Assembly (NCBI RefSeq): GCF_006757745.1
Contig: NZ_AP019740.1
Location: 248,001-312,000 of the forward strand
DNA from: Acinetobacter radioresistens DSM 6976 = NBRC 102413 = CIP 103788
GTDB lineage: Bacteria; Pseudomonadota; Gammaproteobacteria; Pseudomonadales; Moraxellaceae
DNA length: 64,000 nucleotides
Reading direction: 5' to 3'
Part shown: positions 11,562 to 21,896 of the stretch, in pieces
How positions within the stretch are numbered: position 1 is the first letter of the stretch
How the letters are laid out: each line of letters opens with the position of its first letter
Notes under the pieces: model-generated
Seen by the model: only the letters and a program-made list of their open reading frames with translations
Told to the model about the DNA's origin: nothing
Databases searched by the model: none
Program-made: the position numbers and the translations under genes

Positions 11562-12161
11562 ATGTTAAAAAATATACTTGTTTTTGCTTTGCTGGGATTA
11601 TCTACTTCTGTGTTTGCTGGGGACTGGCAAGTGAAAATGGGCGCTAGTGTATTGGCTCCTCAAAATGATGATAATGGGACGATTGCAAACACAACAGCAA
11701 CCGTGAGCAATGAAATTGGTTTTACTCCATCGGTAGAATATTTCTTTGCAGATTCCCCTTTTTCTGTAGAACTTCTGCTTGCTACACCATTTAAACATGA
11801 TGTTATTCTGGAAAATGTAGGGGAAGCCAGTTTTAAACATTTACCACCAACGCTTACTGCAAAATATAATTTCAAGAATGCCAGCCGTTTTACACCTTAT
11901 GTTGGCATCGGTGCCACAGTAGCCGTGCCATGGGATGAAAAACTCAAAGGTTCTGATGCAAAACTTGAAGCTGATGTGACCTATGGTGTAGCCGGACAGG
12001 TGGGCTTTAATTTCCAGCCTGCTGATGCACAAAACTGGGGAGTATTTGTCGATGTACGTTATGCACAGGTTGAATCTGACTTGAGTTTAAATGGTACAGA
12101 TATTGGTACGCTGGATATTAATCCGTGGGTTTATACACTCGGCTATAGCTATAAATTCTAA
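11562..12161 (+). CDS. ompW: OmpW family outer-membrane protein
   Basis: This is an eight-stranded beta-barrel porin of the OmpW family, thought to pass small hydrophobic molecules. The 199 aa precursor has a signal peptide ending VFA before GDWQVK. Family marks are ATPFKHD, KHLPPTLTAKYNF, YVGIGATV and NPWVYTLGYSYKF, the last giving the terminal Phe used by the Bam complex. GAGGTGA lies 7-8 nt before ATG. Its long AT-rich upstream region suggests silencing or environmental regulation, but no specific operator is visible. Confidence 0.92.
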   Translation: MLKNILVFALLGLSTSVFAGDWQVKMGASVLAPQNDDNGTIANTTATVSNEIGFTPSVEYFFADSPFSVELLLATPFKHDVILENVGEASFKHLPPTLTAKYNFKNASRFTPYVGIGATVAVPWDEKLKGSDAKLEADVTYGVAGQVGFNFQPADAQNWGVFVDVRYAQVESDLSLNGTDIGTLDINPWVYTLGYSYKF

Positions 12162-12698
12162 ATTTTTGAAATATGTAAAACCCATATACCCAGACAGGAC
12201 GTCAGGGTATAACACAATAAAAAGATTAAAAATCATTCAGAGCTTTTATTCATTTTATTCTTATTAAAAATCACTGCCCCTAATCTATAGAGTTTCTTTT
12301 TAATCCGGTTTTAAATTAATTTCAGATAAGAGGCGGTTAAATTGAAATATGTGATTGCAGTCTGACTATTTTTAGAAATATCAGTTTTACACTACTGCCA
12401 TAGTTCTTTTTATGAAAAAACTCAGACTTCAAGTGAGCCTATCATCTGCCAATACCAGACTCTACCTGATGCGAATAATAAAATAGCGATAATTTATTCT
12501 GTTGTGAAGCAGTGAGTACTGATGGCTATTCCTGCCATTATTTAGAAACAATAGGTGAAATAGTTGTATCTGCGTGACCAGTATGTTGCCTCTATCGCAT
12601 GCTTTCAGGACGTATACAAGTTACAGCAACCGGAGGGCTACAGATTATAGTCATACCCACAAAGACCTTTTTAAAATAAAAATATTTACCCGGATCTA
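12162..12698. other. Non-coding spacer between ompW and htpG
   Basis: A symmetrical hairpin ATACCC-A-GAC / GTC-A-GGGTAT lies at 12186-12210, just after ompW. It has no T-run, so it could be a Rho-type end, a processing site or a weak terminator. The remaining roughly 490 bases hold only very short frames (the longest seen is a 24-codon frame at about 12412). An undetected small RNA is possible but nothing supports it directly. Confidence 0.4.
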
Positions 12699-12727
12699 TT
12701 GAAAAATATAAGCCACACTCCATTGAT
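12699..12727 (+). promoter_or_regulatory. Sigma32-like heat-shock promoter of htpG
   Basis: TTGAAA (12699-12704), a 13-nt spacer and CTCCATTGAT (12718-12727) closely match the RpoH consensus (CTTGAAA, 11-16 nt, CCCCATnT). It lies about 45 nt upstream of the htpG ATG, leaving a short leader with AAGGAG. Confidence 0.75.
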
Positions 12728-12770
12728 AAGGCATTCAATAAAAATGACTGCTTATCTGAAGGAGTGAATC

Positions 12771-14693
12771 ATGAGTGAACAAAGCACATCACAAAACTAT
12801 AGCTTTCAGGCTGAAGTAGCCCAGTTATTACATCTGGTTACTCATTCTCTCTATTCCAATCCTGAAATTTTTCTTCGCGAACTGATCTCTAACGCATCAG
12901 ATGCCTGTGACAAGTTGCGTTTTGAAGGTATCAACCATCCTGAATATTATGAAAACGATCCAGATCTGCATGTACGTATCAGTTTGGATAAAGACAATAA
13001 AACCATAACCATTTCTGATAACGGTATCGGTCTGAGTCAGCAGGAAGCGATTGATAATCTGGGTACGATTGCCAAATCAGGTACGAAAGACTTTATGTCT
13101 AAACTGACAGGCGATCAAAAATCTGATGCTCAGCTGATTGGACAGTTCGGTGTCGGTTTTTATTCGGGTTTCATTGTAGCAGACAAGATTACAGTAGAAT
13201 CGCGCCGTGCTGGTGCCGAAGCAAATGAAGGCGTACGCTGGATTAGCGGTGGTACTGGTGAATTTGAAGTTCAGCAAATTGAAAAAGTATCTCGCGGTAC
13301 AGATATTATTCTGCATTTGCGTGAAGATGCGTTGCAGTATCTGGAAAGCTATAAAGTTAAACAGATTGTGAATAAATACTCTGACCATATCAGCCTGCCA
13401 ATACAGATGCAAAAAGAAGTCTGGCAGGAAGAAGAAGCGACCGAAGGTGAAGAAGCCAAGGGTGGCAAGATGGTCAAAACTGATGAATGGGAAGTTATCA
13501 ACTCAGCCAGCGCACTTTGGACCCGTAATAAAAACGAGATTACCGAAGAGCAATATATCGAATTTTATAAAAATTTAACGCATGACTTTGAAGCTCCTTT
13601 AGCATGGGCACATAACCGGGTTGAAGGCAGTACCGAATATACCCAGTTGTTATATGTACCGAGTAAAGCACCACATGATATTTTCACTCGTGAGGCCAAA
13701 GCTGGTATCAAGCTCTATGTAAAGCGTGTCTTTATTATGGACGATGCAGATAACCTGATTCCAAATTATCTGCGTTTTGTACAGGGCGTGGTAGATAGTG
13801 CTGACCTTCCATTAAACGTGAGTCGTGAATTGCTACAGGAAAGCCGTGATGTTAAAACCATCCGCGAAGGCAATGCGCGCCGTATTTTGACCATGCTTGA
13901 TGCCTTGGCTAAATCTGAAGATGAAAAAGACCAGGAAAAATTTAAGCAGTTCTATACTGAGTTTGGTGCAGTGCTGAAAGAGGGCTTAGGAGAAGATTTC
14001 AGCAATCGTGAGCGTATTCTTAAACTATTACGCTATGCAACTTCAAACAATGATGAAATCACCACTTCTCTGACAGATTATAAAGCACGCATGAAGGATG
14101 GTCAGAAGGCAATTTATTATGTTACTGCCGATAGTCTAACTGCTGCCAAAAACTCACCTCAGCTGGAATTATTCAAAAAGAAAGGAATTGAAGTTCTGCT
14201 GATGTCTGAGCGTGTTGATGAATGGGCTATGAACTTTGTAAATGAGTTCGATGGTATGCCGATGCAGAATATCTCCAAAGGGGCAGTGGACTTGGGTGAT
14301 CTTCAGGATGCAGAAGAGAAGAAAGCTCTTGAACAAGCACAGGAACAGCTTAAGCCGGTAGTAGAAAAGCTGAGTGGAGCCTTGAAAGATAAAACCAAAG
14401 AAGTCCGTGTAACTACGCGTCTGGTTGATTCACCGGCCTGTTTGGTTACAGCTGAAGGTGAGCTTTCTCCGCAACTTATTCGTATGCTGAAACAGGCTGG
14501 GCAGCCTATTCCAGAGAGCAAACCAATTCTGGAAATTAACCCTGAACATCCGCTGGTACAAAAGCTTGAAAATACTGAGCAGTTTGATGAATTGGCAAAC
14601 GTAATCTTTGATCAGGCCATGATTGCAGAAGGGGGCTTACCGGAAGACCCGGCAGCCTATCTAAAACGTATCAACAGTTTATTACTGAAATAA
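12771..14693 (+). CDS. htpG: Molecular chaperone HtpG (Hsp90)
   Basis: This is bacterial Hsp90, a cytosolic dimeric ATP-dependent chaperone. It has 640 aa, a typical length. The N-terminal GHKL ATPase motifs are all present: [10 protein letters not shown] (Glu37, Asn41), DNGIGLS (Asp83) and GQFGVGFYS. The middle domain carries NVSRELLQ, with the catalytic-loop Arg, and the C-terminal dimerisation domain follows. AAGGAG sits at 12759-12764, an ideal distance from ATG. It is monocistronic, preceded by a heat-shock-type promoter and closed by a strong terminator. Confidence 0.98.
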   Translation: MSEQSTSQNYSFQAEVAQLLHLVTHSLYSNPEIFLRELISNASDACDKLRFEGINHPEYYENDPDLHVRISLDKDNKTITISDNGIGLSQQEAIDNLGTIAKSGTKDFMSKLTGDQKSDAQLIGQFGVGFYSGFIVADKITVESRRAGAEANEGVRWISGGTGEFEVQQIEKVSRGTDIILHLREDALQYLESYKVKQIVNKYSDHISLPIQMQKEVWQEEEATEGEEAKGGKMVKTDEWEVINSASALWTRNKNEITEEQYIEFYKNLTHDFEAPLAWAHNRVEGSTEYTQLLYVPSKAPHDIFTREAKAGIKLYVKRVFIMDDADNLIPNYLRFVQGVVDSADLPLNVSRELLQESRDVKTIREGNARRILTMLDALAKSEDEKDQEKFKQFYTEFGAVLKEGLGEDFSNRERILKLLRYATSNNDEITTSLTDYKARMKDGQKAIYYVTADSLTAAKNSPQLELFKKKGIEVLLMSERVDEWAMNFVNEFDGMPMQNISKGAVDLGDLQDAEEKKALEQAQEQLKPVVEKLSGALKDKTKEVRVTTRLVDSPACLVTAEGELSPQLIRMLKQAGQPIPESKPILEINPEHPLVQKLENTEQFDELANVIFDQAMIAEGGLPEDPAAYLKRINSLLLK

Positions 14694-14702
14694 AATTTTT
14701 AT

Positions 14703-14730
14703 AAAAAAGCCTCCTTTGGGAGGCTTTTTT
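14703..14730 (+). terminator. Intrinsic terminator of htpG
   Basis: GCCTCC and GGAGGC pair around TTTG, with six A before and six T after, 9 nt past the htpG stop. Confidence 0.92.
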
Positions 14731-15045
14731 ATATGGTGTGGTTATAAATCTATTTATAAACTTTCATTCAGCTTAGGCTTAAATAAATAATCTATAAAAT
14801 CAATTCAAATTATAGAATTAATAGGGGTAATATAATTTTAGTGATTACCTTATCATCTTAGCCACACTAATATCTATTAATATGACTAAAAAACTAAACC
14901 TTTAAGTTCTATAAACTGGATATTTAAATAAGTTTCTATGAAGACTCATAATATTGGAATACACTCCTATATATAGCAGCGTATTATATTTAATGACTCC
15001 TGTAGACCTATACAATATCTTTCTACCTATTAATTTACTGTTAAA
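14731..15045. other. AT-rich spacer between converging genes
   Basis: No gene, tRNA, repeat or clear terminator for the leftward gene was found in these 315 bases. Confidence 0.4.
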
Positions 15046-16200
15046 TTAAAAAATTGCTTCCAGACGGACCAGTGTACTTAAGTAATGACTCCGGTCTTCA
15101 CGTTGATCATTTTGATAATTCAGGTCTCCCTGTACATAGAACCATTCACGCCAAAGCGGTTGACGCCATGAAATAAAGGGCCCCCAACTGTTTAAACGCA
15201 GGTCGCTATTATTATAAAAACCGCCCGTATAAAGACCATAGTTAAAACGGTTTCCGGCAAAGAACTGGTGTTCGCGATAGGCCCGGTTGTCCCAAGTGAG
15301 GTCATCATCCTGTTCATCGGCATAGACCAGTGAAAACTGGTTAGCAAGCACAGGTTGCTCTGGACGGGCATGCACCAGTTCCAGATTGGTCCTTAAATAA
15401 TTTTCACTGTCGATACCATAACGATAGATTTGTTCAGCATGGAAAGTAAAATCATTACGCAGTTGCCAATCACGTTCGGCCTTTATCCGCGCATAGATAT
15501 CATCACCTGAGCGGATACCTAAGTCAGCATCAATTTCAAAGGGTAGGCGCTTGGCAAAATTCGACCAGCGTAAAGCAAGAGAAGAATTTTCTTCACGGGT
15601 ACGACGCGTATCAAGAGATTTACCCGGCTCATTACGGTTTTCATTACTAATTGCGACATTATTACGAATCTCGTTATCAAGAGATTCATCACCAAATACA
15701 ATGCTTAAACGTTTTTCCAAGGTGGGCAAATTAATTTTACCCCGAATACGCGGTTTAATTTCATAGCCATCATGTTTATCCCAGCGGTTATCAATTAAAA
15801 TTCGTAGTGTTGCATCTGCTGGTTTGTTTGGATCTGTCTCACCAAACCAGTTATCAATTTTATTTGAAGATCTATCAGCCCAGTTGCGGATCTGACGTTG
15901 TTTGCGGTCGGCCCAACTTTTGTCTTCAGTTACCTCGGTTGGAGGCACAATAGGTTCATCAGACTGCTTGGGTAATAGAGTAGGCGTTTTATCTACCCAT
16001 GATGGGATATAGTCCAGCCATTCTGGTCCCCGCTCTTCAACAGGCAAGTCAGGTTCATTATCCTGACTTTTATCGCCTAGATAATTGGCGTAGGGAAGAG
16101 TGGCTGTTTTAGTTTCAGCAAAGCTATATGCACTACCTAATGCCCCAGCCGCAAAGATTAGCCCTTGTAAAAATAAATTTAAAACCTTAAGTTTTTTCAT
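15046..16200 (-). CDS. Putative outer-membrane beta-barrel protein, unknown function
   Basis: I do not recognise this 384 aa protein. I start it at ATG 16200 (MKKLKVLNLF) rather than a start 12 codons upstream, because a proper signal peptide then begins and ends near SYSFA before ETKTA. A Pro/Asp-rich linker (residues about 45-100) and a WADR-repeat region (WADRKQRQ, NWADRSSN) follow. The C-terminal two thirds alternate polar and aromatic residues (LRILIDNRW, FYVQGDLNYQN) and end in Phe, as an outer-membrane barrel would. It stands alone, with long AT-rich spacers on both sides. Confidence 0.7.
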   Translation of the reverse strand: MKKLKVLNLFLQGLIFAAGALGSAYSFAETKTATLPYANYLGDKSQDNEPDLPVEERGPEWLDYIPSWVDKTPTLLPKQSDEPIVPPTEVTEDKSWADRKQRQIRNWADRSSNKIDNWFGETDPNKPADATLRILIDNRWDKHDGYEIKPRIRGKINLPTLEKRLSIVFGDESLDNEIRNNVAISNENRNEPGKSLDTRRTREENSSLALRWSNFAKRLPFEIDADLGIRSGDDIYARIKAERDWQLRNDFTFHAEQIYRYGIDSENYLRTNLELVHARPEQPVLANQFSLVYADEQDDDLTWDNRAYREHQFFAGNRFNYGLYTGGFYNNSDLRLNSWGPFISWRQPLWREWFYVQGDLNYQNDQREDRSHYLSTLVRLEAIF

Positions 16201-16407
16201 TGTAAAATCATTATTGTTACATTTGTCGGCTAACACTTTTGTTGATTTGTCCTATAAATGCAAGATATAGCTACAAAATAAAAAAAAATCCTTTATTCTT
16301 TTAACGTTAGAGCATTTAGACTAATTTATATGTTATAGACTCTTAAATTAAGCCCATTTTATGAGCCTATAAGCTGGCAGTATAGAACGCTAAATCTAAA
16401 GACGCTT

Positions 16408-16436
16408 ATAAAAAAAGAGCCAATAATATGGCTCTC
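16408..16436 (-). terminator. Intrinsic terminator of the leftward small exported-protein gene
   Basis: GAGCCA (16417-16422) and TGGCTC (16429-16434) pair. Read leftward, the stem is followed by seven T. Confidence 0.85.
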
Positions 16437-16455
16437 TTTAAAAATTTTCTAATAA

Positions 16456-16785
16456 CTAGACAGCAGACTTCTTAAACCATTGAAAAAAGCCTTTTCTAGG
16501 TGAGCTTTCAGCAATTGTTTTTTCTTTCATTTTTTCTAATTGTTCTTGAGCCGCCGCTCTCTGTTTTTCCTGTTCTGTTTTGCTCAAAGGAGCTTGTGCT
16601 TCTTGCTTGCTACTTTCAACCGAAAGTTCAGATTTGGCCGCTGAACGGGTTTTATTCTGTAGTTGATTATCGGATACCTTGCCTTCTGTTGTTATGGGCT
16701 GAGTATTCATAGCTTCGCCTGCAGCCAATACCTGTCCCGATACCATAATTATGGCAACAGCAACTACAGATTTCATAAAGCCCAT
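16456..16785 (-). CDS. Small exported protein, unknown function
   Basis: This 109 aa protein has a signal peptide (MGFMKSVVAVAIIMVSGQVLAA) with likely cleavage after VLA. The mature part is Gln/Lys/Glu/Ser rich and probably helical (KTEQEKQRAAAQEQLEKMKEK), ending in a basic-aromatic tail (KGFFQWFKKSAV). AAGGA lies 8 nt before the first ATG, which favours that start over the Met four codons in. No family is recognised. A periplasmic or surface location is inferred from the signal peptide alone. A terminator follows. Confidence 0.65.
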   Translation of the reverse strand: MGFMKSVVAVAIIMVSGQVLAAGEAMNTQPITTEGKVSDNQLQNKTRSAAKSELSVESSKQEAQAPLSKTEQEKQRAAAQEQLEKMKEKTIAESSPRKGFFQWFKKSAV

Positions 16786-17013
16786 GAAAAAATTCCTTCA
16801 TTAAAAAAAACGGTCTGTATAAGAGTGACTATCTTAACAGTAAGGTTTATTTTAATACTTCATTATCTGAATTGCTGTTTTAAAAAGCCGCAACTTTATA
16901 AAATTGTCTAAAAAACGGACATTAATTACATTTGCTCTACAGATGCTGATGTTAACTATGTTCGCGTGAGAAGTTATATAAAAATCAAACTGCTCAAAAA
17001 ATGGCTAACTAGA

Positions 17014-17045
17014 TAAAAAGAACTCCTCATGGGGGGATGAGGAGT
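17014..17045 (-). terminator. Intrinsic terminator of the leftward glycine-zipper gene
   Basis: ACTCCTCAT (17022-17030) and ATGAGGAGT (17037-17045) pair around six G. Read leftward, the stem is followed by TCTTTTTATC. Confidence 0.85.
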
Positions 17046-17091
17046 AGGAAAGAGATACAGCTGATTTTAAATTATTATTCAGTTCACAGAA

Positions 17092-17523
17092 TTAAGAGTG
17101 AGATAGTTTCATCTTGCAGCGACGGTCATACATTTTACCTGCAATACCACCAATAATCGCACCACTAAATGTGCCAAATACAGGTAATACACTACCGGCT
17201 ACAGCACCAATCATTACACCTTTAACTGTAGGGGAAAAACGTGATTTTTTGCCAGCAGATGTGTCATAGCCAGATTTGCCTTTATTATTTGTTTGACCAC
17301 CAGCGTTATCCATCATATGAGTTACTTTATCTTTAACCATATTGGTTACACCACCATGCTCTGCTGCATCTTTATTGATCTTCTCTAGGCTATCTTGTGC
17401 CTTTTCTTTAATTTGATCTACTTTTTCCATGACATTGTTCATTACGCTTGAGTCTTGCTGATTGTCATGTTGTGTAGATGCATGAGTATTTGAAGTATTG
17501 CTATCATTTTTTGCAGTAGTCAT
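17092..17523 (-). CDS. Glycine-zipper stress-type protein, unknown function
   Basis: The 143 aa protein has two parts. The first 90 residues are hydrophilic, Asn/Asp/Lys/Gln rich and probably disordered or helical (EKVDQIKEKAQDSLEKINK), resembling stress-induced CsbD or LEA-like segments. The C-terminal part, PTVKGVMIGAVAGSVLPVFG then GAIIGGIAGKMYDRR, is a glycine-zipper membrane hairpin. There is no signal peptide. GAGGGA precedes ATG at a good distance. The gene is preceded by an extreme AT-rich spacer and closed by its own terminator. A stress or envelope role is inference only. Confidence 0.65.
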   Translation of the reverse strand: MTTAKNDSNTSNTHASTQHDNQQDSSVMNNVMEKVDQIKEKAQDSLEKINKDAAEHGGVTNMVKDKVTHMMDNAGGQTNNKGKSGYDTSAGKKSRFSPTVKGVMIGAVAGSVLPVFGTFSGAIIGGIAGKMYDRRCKMKLSHS

Positions 17524-17904
17524 ATATTTTCCCTCATGTAAAAATAAAACAGGTTAGTCATCTATATTAAGGAAAATAGAAAATTTTAATGTTGAAGTGC
17601 TGTTATATTGACCTTGCTTTTAGTTAATAAAAAGTGTCTCTTGTAGCTATATTAAAGTTATTTTAAATTTTGGTAAGTAATATATGACTTATTGAAATCA
17701 GGATAAATTATAATTTAAATATATTTAAGTTTAAATTGTTGTTTTAATATTAAAATAAATTTAAAAATTAGAAATTTAATTTTTATTATTAGATTTTAAT
17801 CCACATTAGAAAATAAAAATTATTAAATATTATAAATATCTTAAGTATTTTTAATAATTTATTTTTAAAAGTCAGTAAAATAAATTAGATCTATAAACTT
17901 TTAT
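17524..17904. other. Extreme AT-rich spacer
   Basis: Bases 17701-17880 contain only about 8% G+C by hand count. No ORF or hairpin is seen. The promoter of the leftward glycine-zipper gene should lie near 17530-17600. Such DNA is a candidate for binding by H-NS-type silencers. Confidence 0.5.
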
Positions 17905-17930
17905 ATAAAAATCCCCAGCTTGTGGGGATT
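17905..17930 (-). terminator. Intrinsic terminator of the leftward FrnE/DsbA-family gene
   Basis: AATCCCCA (17910-17917) and TGGGGATT (17923-17930) pair. Read leftward, the stem runs into TTTTTATATAAAAG. Confidence 0.85.
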
Positions 17931-17941
17931 TATTAATGAAA

Positions 17942-18649
17942 TTATTTTTGATCAGGTATCTCACAGTTCTCATCGGTACAAACTACGCCATCTTCTGGCT
18001 GATTTATACTTGTTTCCTGCTGTGTCTTTAAAACCTGGTCAAAAACTTGTATGAACACATCACGTGGCTGTGCACCTGCCAGAGCAATACGCTGGTCAAA
18101 CACAAAAAAAGGAACGCCCGTAACTTTAAGCTGTTCACGAGCCAGCTTCTCATCATGCTGCACAAAATCTGCGAAGGTATCAGTATCTAGTACATATTCG
18201 ACTTCCGCTGCATCTAACCCGATCCGCGCTGCCACATCTTCTACTGTTTCGCGCTCGCCAATGGCTAAGCCCTGTGTCATATAAGTATAGAAAAATGCTT
18301 CTTCGGCCTGATTGCCTAAACCTTTACTCTGGGCCAGATGGATAATACGGTGAGCATCAAAGGTGTTACCTGAGTTGGCCTGTTTCCAGTTAAATTCAAT
18401 TCCTTCTTCTGCGGCCATAGCAGCAATTTTTTGCTGCATTTCTTCCATTTCTTCAACTGTACGCCCGTATTTCTGGGCCAGACGCTCTGTATTGGACTGT
18501 TCATGCTTGACTGGTGCTTCTGGATCAAGCTCATAGCTATGCCAATAGACTTCAAGTTCGACTCCTGCCTGTTCAGCTGCCGACTCTAAACGTTTCTTTC
18601 CGATATAGCAGAAAGGACAGACTACATCTGACCAGATATCTACACGCAT
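17942..18649 (-). CDS. DsbA-family oxidoreductase, FrnE-like
   Basis: This is a thioredoxin-fold protein of 235 aa in the cytoplasmic FrnE branch of the DsbA superfamily. The active site is CPFC at residues 11-14, directly after the first strand (RVDIWSDVV), and the cis-Pro loop is GVPFFVF. The helical insertion (TQGLAIGERETVEDVAARIGL) fits the family. No signal peptide is present, so it should act in the cytosol. FrnE homologues are linked to thiol redox or oxidative-stress tolerance; the substrate is unknown. A C-terminal CTDENCE adds two more cysteines. Confidence 0.85.
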   Translation of the reverse strand: MRVDIWSDVVCPFCYIGKKRLESAAEQAGVELEVYWHSYELDPEAPVKHEQSNTERLAQKYGRTVEEMEEMQQKIAAMAAEEGIEFNWKQANSGNTFDAHRIIHLAQSKGLGNQAEEAFFYTYMTQGLAIGERETVEDVAARIGLDAAEVEYVLDTDTFADFVQHDEKLAREQLKVTGVPFFVFDQRIALAGAQPRDVFIQVFDQVLKTQQETSINQPEDGVVCTDENCEIPDQK

Positions 18650-18851
18650 GCTGTTTCTCTTTTCTATGCTTCATTTCAAATGATAAGGGCGACATGAGCG
18701 CTTTTAAAGAGAGAGGCTGTAATAAAATGCAAGTCAGCCCGGATTCCTTCATTTTTTAAAATATAAAGAACTGTTTTTAGTCATAAAAGTCAAACAGTGC
18801 TGTGTTCTGATTCAGGTTAGTATAAAAATGAAGCGGTCACTGGAGCTAAAT

Positions 18852-19601
18852 ATGCCACGTATATTCATGATTTTAGGTGTAGTGACCTTTGCGATATTTG
18901 CTCTATTATTTTATCAGTACTCAGCACAGCGTCAGGATGAGGTACAGGCACAGCAGTTTGAAACAGTGATGACTGAAAAAATGCAGCAGCTGTATCTTCA
19001 GGCTCAAGATTGGACCACCCCTATACATTTACAAACGAAAGACCAGCGTTTGTCCGGAGATTACCAGCTCATGGCTGATACTTTGCTCAGTTATTGGGTA
19101 AATAGTGCAGAGGCACGTAACCGTTATTTACGGGAACTGGAGAAATCTGACTGGGTTGATTTTTTGGATGTAGACCGGCTCGATAAAGACCGGAAACAGA
19201 ATTATAAGGAAACTGAGCAAATGCTGGTGCAGGTTCGCAAGATTTCGCAGCAGTATCAGCAGCAAACCAGCCAGATTAAACAGCAGACTTTAGAAAAAGT
19301 AGAGCAGTTACCCATTCGTACTGATTTGCGTAAAGCTATGCTTACCAAGCTCGAACGTAGCCAGAAAAGTGACGAAGATCAGGCAATTTTTCAGTTAGAA
19401 CTACAAATTCTAGAAAAAGCAGAAGCCATGTTTGAAATGTTGAAAAAGTACAAATGGGTCAAGCAAGGTGAAACAATTCTGTTTTATGAAGATGAGCAGG
19501 TAAAACAGTTCAACACTTTATATCAGGAAGTATTACAGCTTAATGCTGAAATCGAAAAGATTGAACAGAAAAATGTCGAAGCCTTGAAGCAAGAACTATA
19601 G
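18852..19601 (+). CDS. Membrane-anchored coiled-coil protein, unknown function
   Basis: I do not recognise this protein. I start it at ATG 18852 because GGAG (18842-18845) is 6 nt upstream; an in-frame ATG at 18828 would add eight residues. A single N-terminal membrane segment (FMILGVVTFAIFALLFY) is followed by a long Gln/Glu/Lys-rich helical region (KISQQYQQQTSQIKQQTLEK; EVLQLNAEIEKIEQKN) that should form coiled coils facing the periplasm. The length is 249 aa. The gene stands alone and ends at a strong terminator. A structural or sensory envelope role is guesswork. Confidence 0.7.
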   Translation: MPRIFMILGVVTFAIFALLFYQYSAQRQDEVQAQQFETVMTEKMQQLYLQAQDWTTPIHLQTKDQRLSGDYQLMADTLLSYWVNSAEARNRYLRELEKSDWVDFLDVDRLDKDRKQNYKETEQMLVQVRKISQQYQQQTSQIKQQTLEKVEQLPIRTDLRKAMLTKLERSQKSDEDQAIFQLELQILEKAEAMFEMLKKYKWVKQGETILFYEDEQVKQFNTLYQEVLQLNAEIEKIEQKNVEALKQEL

Positions 19602-19635
19602 CTTAAGAACCTCGAAATCATGTTATTTCTAGCTC

Positions 19636-19672
19636 GAATCATCCCTGTAGTGTTCAGGGATGATTCTTTTTT
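19636..19672 (+). terminator. Intrinsic terminator of the coiled-coil membrane protein gene
   Basis: A perfect 12-bp stem GAATCATCCCTG / CAGGGATGATTC with a 7-nt loop is followed by six T. Confidence 0.92.
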
Positions 19673-19693
19673 AGGGTTAAAATAAAAGGCGAT

Positions 19694-20542
19694 TTATTTT
19701 TTCGCGACTGTAGCAGGGAAAAGTGGATCCAGGAAATTAGGCGCGACAAAATCCACTTTCTCTACTTTATAAAGTTTTCCAGCAAAGTTATTTTGTTGAT
19801 GCCACACTATCTGATTTTTACTGAGATCTATCAGATTTAAAGCATAACGTTGACCTTCAACCGGCATTGAATAATAAATTAGTCCAGCGCCTGCTCCCAT
19901 GGTTGCCAGTGATACGCCTGCACTCAAGGTCGCTTGTGAGAATTTACGCCCGAAAGACGGCTGAGCTCCGGAAATATTCACAACAAACATTTTATCTGCC
20001 TGAGTAAAGGTTTTAAGCGTACTTAAATCTTCAGCAGATAAATCCAGATTGACTGGTTGAAAAGTATTCTGGTTGGGTGAAACAGTGGTTTTATTCAATT
20101 TTTCAAACAGACGTAAAAGGGTGTCTTGTTGAGATAGATTGGGCGTAGTGTGATTTAAAGCGTTAAGCACAGGAAACTGATTAATTTCCTGCCGTTTATC
20201 CTTTGGATGTAAACGGATGTCATACCCTATTATCTGTTTCTTTGGCATAAAACCGCAAATGAAGGGTGCTGATTTCACAGTTGTATTAACCGAAACTTCT
20301 TTTAATTGCTGGGCAAGAGCCTCATTAAAGCCTAGGGCCAGTTGAGCACTTTCTTGACCAATAATGTGAGAAGTCCCTAACTCTGCACGCGATAAACAGC
20401 TATCAGTTAAAATTGCTACAGAAGATTGTCGGAGCTCATTTTGTTGACGGTCTAAAGCGCTACGTGTTTCGGGTTTAATCGCCATAGTATTACAACCTGT
20501 AAGTACTACAGCACAGCTTAAGCTGAATAAAATTTTTTTCAT
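19694..20542 (-). CDS. Putative lipoprotein, unknown function
   Basis: This 282 aa protein has a lipoprotein signal with lipobox LTGC (Cys17). The mature region has two further cysteines (DSCLS and PFICGF) that could form a periplasmic disulfide. A small-residue hydrophobic block (SLATMGAGAGLIYY) precedes a C-terminal part, YALNLIDLSKNQIVWHQQNN, typical of lipoproteins that fold as small beta domains. No family is recognised. It lies between fadA and a terminator serving the opposite strand; no terminator of its own is visible. Confidence 0.7.
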   Translation of the reverse strand: MKKILFSLSCAVVLTGCNTMAIKPETRSALDRQQNELRQSSVAILTDSCLSRAELGTSHIIGQESAQLALGFNEALAQQLKEVSVNTTVKSAPFICGFMPKKQIIGYDIRLHPKDKRQEINQFPVLNALNHTTPNLSQQDTLLRLFEKLNKTTVSPNQNTFQPVNLDLSAEDLSTLKTFTQADKMFVVNISGAQPSFGRKFSQATLSAGVSLATMGAGAGLIYYSMPVEGQRYALNLIDLSKNQIVWHQQNNFAGKLYKVEKVDFVAPNFLDPLFPATVAKK

Positions 20543-20661
20543 TTGAGAAATATAAGATTAATTGTGAAAGAAAAATGTGCAATAAGTTATTATTCGTCAC
20601 ATTGAGTATTGATATTGATTCCTTTTTGTTGCAGAGCCAAGTTTTTTATTAAAAAAATTGT

Positions 20662-20688
20662 AAAAAAACCCTGCATTGAGCAGGGTTT
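20662..20688 (-). terminator. Intrinsic terminator of fadBA
   Basis: AAACCCTG (20666-20673) and CAGGGTTT (20681-20688) pair. Read leftward, the stem is followed by seven T, 24 nt after the fadA stop. Confidence 0.9.
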
Positions 20689-20711
20689 CTTTAAGTTTAG
20701 TATTTTAAGAA

Positions 20712-21884
<1,173 letters not shown>

Positions 21885-21896
21885 TCACGTCACTCC

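Noticed and set aside
12186..12210. Intrinsic terminator after ompW
   Set aside because: The hairpin is symmetrical but is followed by AACACAATAAAAAG rather than a T-run.
16500..16911. Plus-strand frames over and upstream of the small exported-protein gene
   Set aside because: Composition is Cys/Phe/Leu rich and they overlap the minus-strand gene with a good ribosome site and signal peptide.
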